A stretch of DNA of 6,222 bases from Boseongicola sp. Lineage in GTDB: Bacteria > Pseudomonadota > Alphaproteobacteria > Rhodobacterales > Rhodobacteraceae. Positions 5,748 through 6,222 of the stretch are shown piece after piece; the stretch's first letter is position 1; each line of letters starts with the position of its first letter. The position numbers and the translations under genes were made by a program. The notes below the pieces were generated by a model. That model saw only the letters and a program-made list of their open reading frames with translations, did not search any database and was not told the DNA's origin. Where the stretch lies: positions 1-6,222 of the forward strand of contig JABDPD010000277.1 of assembly GCA_013042895.1 (NCBI GenBank), given 5' to 3'.

Positions 5748-6222
5748 CTTCACCGGATGACAAAACCCAACCCATTTCGCTACTTCAAAACCAGTCCTGA
5801 CATCATCCGCCTAGCTGTGATGATGTATGTACGGTTTCCGTTGTCACTTCGCAATGTCGAGGACCTGCTGCATGAGCGCGACATCGAGATAAGCCACGAA
5901 ACGGTTCGGTTCTGGTGGAACAGATTTGGCCCGATGTTCGCCGCCGAGATCCGCAGAAATCGCACCAGCCGGATGTGATCTCATTCAAACTGGCAGTGGC
6001 ACCTGGATGAGGTTTTCGTGAAGATTAATGGCGAGACGCACTACCTGTGGCGCGCTGTGGATCATGAAGGTGAAGTGCTGGAAAGCTACGTCACAAAGCG
6101 CCGTGACCGCAAAGCAGCATTGAAATTCCTCAGGAAATCAATGAAGCGCTACGGTCAGCCACAAGTCATCGTAACAGATAAGCTGCGGTCTTACGGTGCC
6201 GCGATGAAAGTCATTGGGATTG
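5700..6222 (+). mobile_element. IS6-family insertion sequence, left part (copy 2), cut by the window edge
   Basis: It starts with GGTGCTGTCAGAAGAAAC at 5700-5717, differing from the copy 1 terminus at two bases. A 57-base leader and the transposase frame follow to the window end. IS6 elements are usually about 0.8 kb with a single transposase gene, so some 300 bases including the right terminus should lie beyond the edge. If it is inserted in copy 1, an 8-base target duplication is expected, with TGCACGAG (5692-5699) as the left copy. Confidence 0.82.
5757..6222 (+). pseudogene. IS6-family DDE transposase interrupted by an in-frame TGA, 3'-partial
   Basis: The N-terminal part (73 residues, 5757-5975) carries the IS6 pattern MMYVRFPLSLRNVEDLLHERDIEISHETVRFWWNRFGP, given here as positions 22-60. 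TGA at 5976-5978 interrupts it. The same frame continues open from 5979 to the edge with the catalytic core: WHLDEVF (first Asp, codon 84), KINGETHYLWRAVDHEG, and VTDKLRSYG (second Asp, codon 141). The catalytic Glu lies beyond the window. No frame change is needed, so one nonsense change explains the break. A CGA (Arg) to TGA transition fits, because relatives as I recall them have Met-Arg here. As it stands, neither half would be an active enzyme unless the stop is read through. Confidence 0.85.

Larger units (their letters stand above)
5523..5876 (+). repeat. Two head-to-tail 177-base IS6 left ends (5523-5699 and 5700-5876)
   Basis: The two units align without gaps: each has its terminus at position 1, ATG at position 58 and the His-Glu codons at the end. 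I count about 36 differences in 177 bases (about 80 percent identity). Most coding differences are synonymous, and only 5 of 40 residues differ. This indicates two separately evolved relatives placed side by side rather than a recent tandem duplication. Confidence 0.8.

Noticed and set aside
5337..5753. A 138-codon - strand open frame across the flotillin 3' end and the IS fragment
   Set aside because: It runs through two unrelated segments (gene end and both IS termini), is antisense to both, and shows no recognisable domain.

Overview
The window reads as alphaproteobacterial chromosomal DNA, most likely Rhodobacterales (roseobacter-like). The grounds are moderately high GC, codon choice, tightly packed genes, protein sequences of Rhodobacteraceae character and an IS6-type element of the sort common in that group. 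This assignment is judged by eye; no database search was possible.

Positions 2 to 5521 are one co-directional + strand gene run that looks like the distal part of a single operon. It holds two ATPase genes of a branched-chain-amino-acid-type (HAAT/Liv) ABC importer: a LivG-like one cut by the left edge, and a LivF-like one with an unusual C-terminal extension of about 148 residues. An aldehyde dehydrogenase of the vanillin/benzaldehyde dehydrogenase type follows, then a short-chain dehydrogenase of the HsdA/coniferyl-alcohol-dehydrogenase type, then a membrane-anchored flotillin-like (SPFH) protein. Junctions are an overlap of 8 or 14 bases, then gaps of 1, 3 and 13 bases. I see no promoter or terminator inside the run.

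A coherent reading, which is inference, is a module for uptake and side-chain oxidation of lignin-derived aryl alcohols and aldehydes. The importer brings in an aromatic compound, the SDR oxidises an alcohol to an aldehyde, and the aldehyde dehydrogenase makes the acid. The flotillin-like protein would organise the membrane or respond to membrane stress from the substrate. The periplasmic binding protein and the permeases would lie upstream of the window.

From 5523 to the right edge the window is mobile DNA. The left 177 bases of one IS6-family element begin two bases after the flotillin stop codon. They are abutted exactly by the left end of a second, diverged IS6-family element (about 80 percent DNA identity over the shared 177 bases). 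The transposase frame of the second element carries an in-frame TGA, but the frame stays open beyond it to the window edge.

The points most worth a second look are the LivF extension ending in a duplicated I/V-E-V-Y-R-R motif, the apparent concentration of ABC motif defects in one composite ATP site, the flotillin gene in a catabolic operon, and the stacked IS6 left ends with an interrupted transposase. I did not find a convincing wholly new system.
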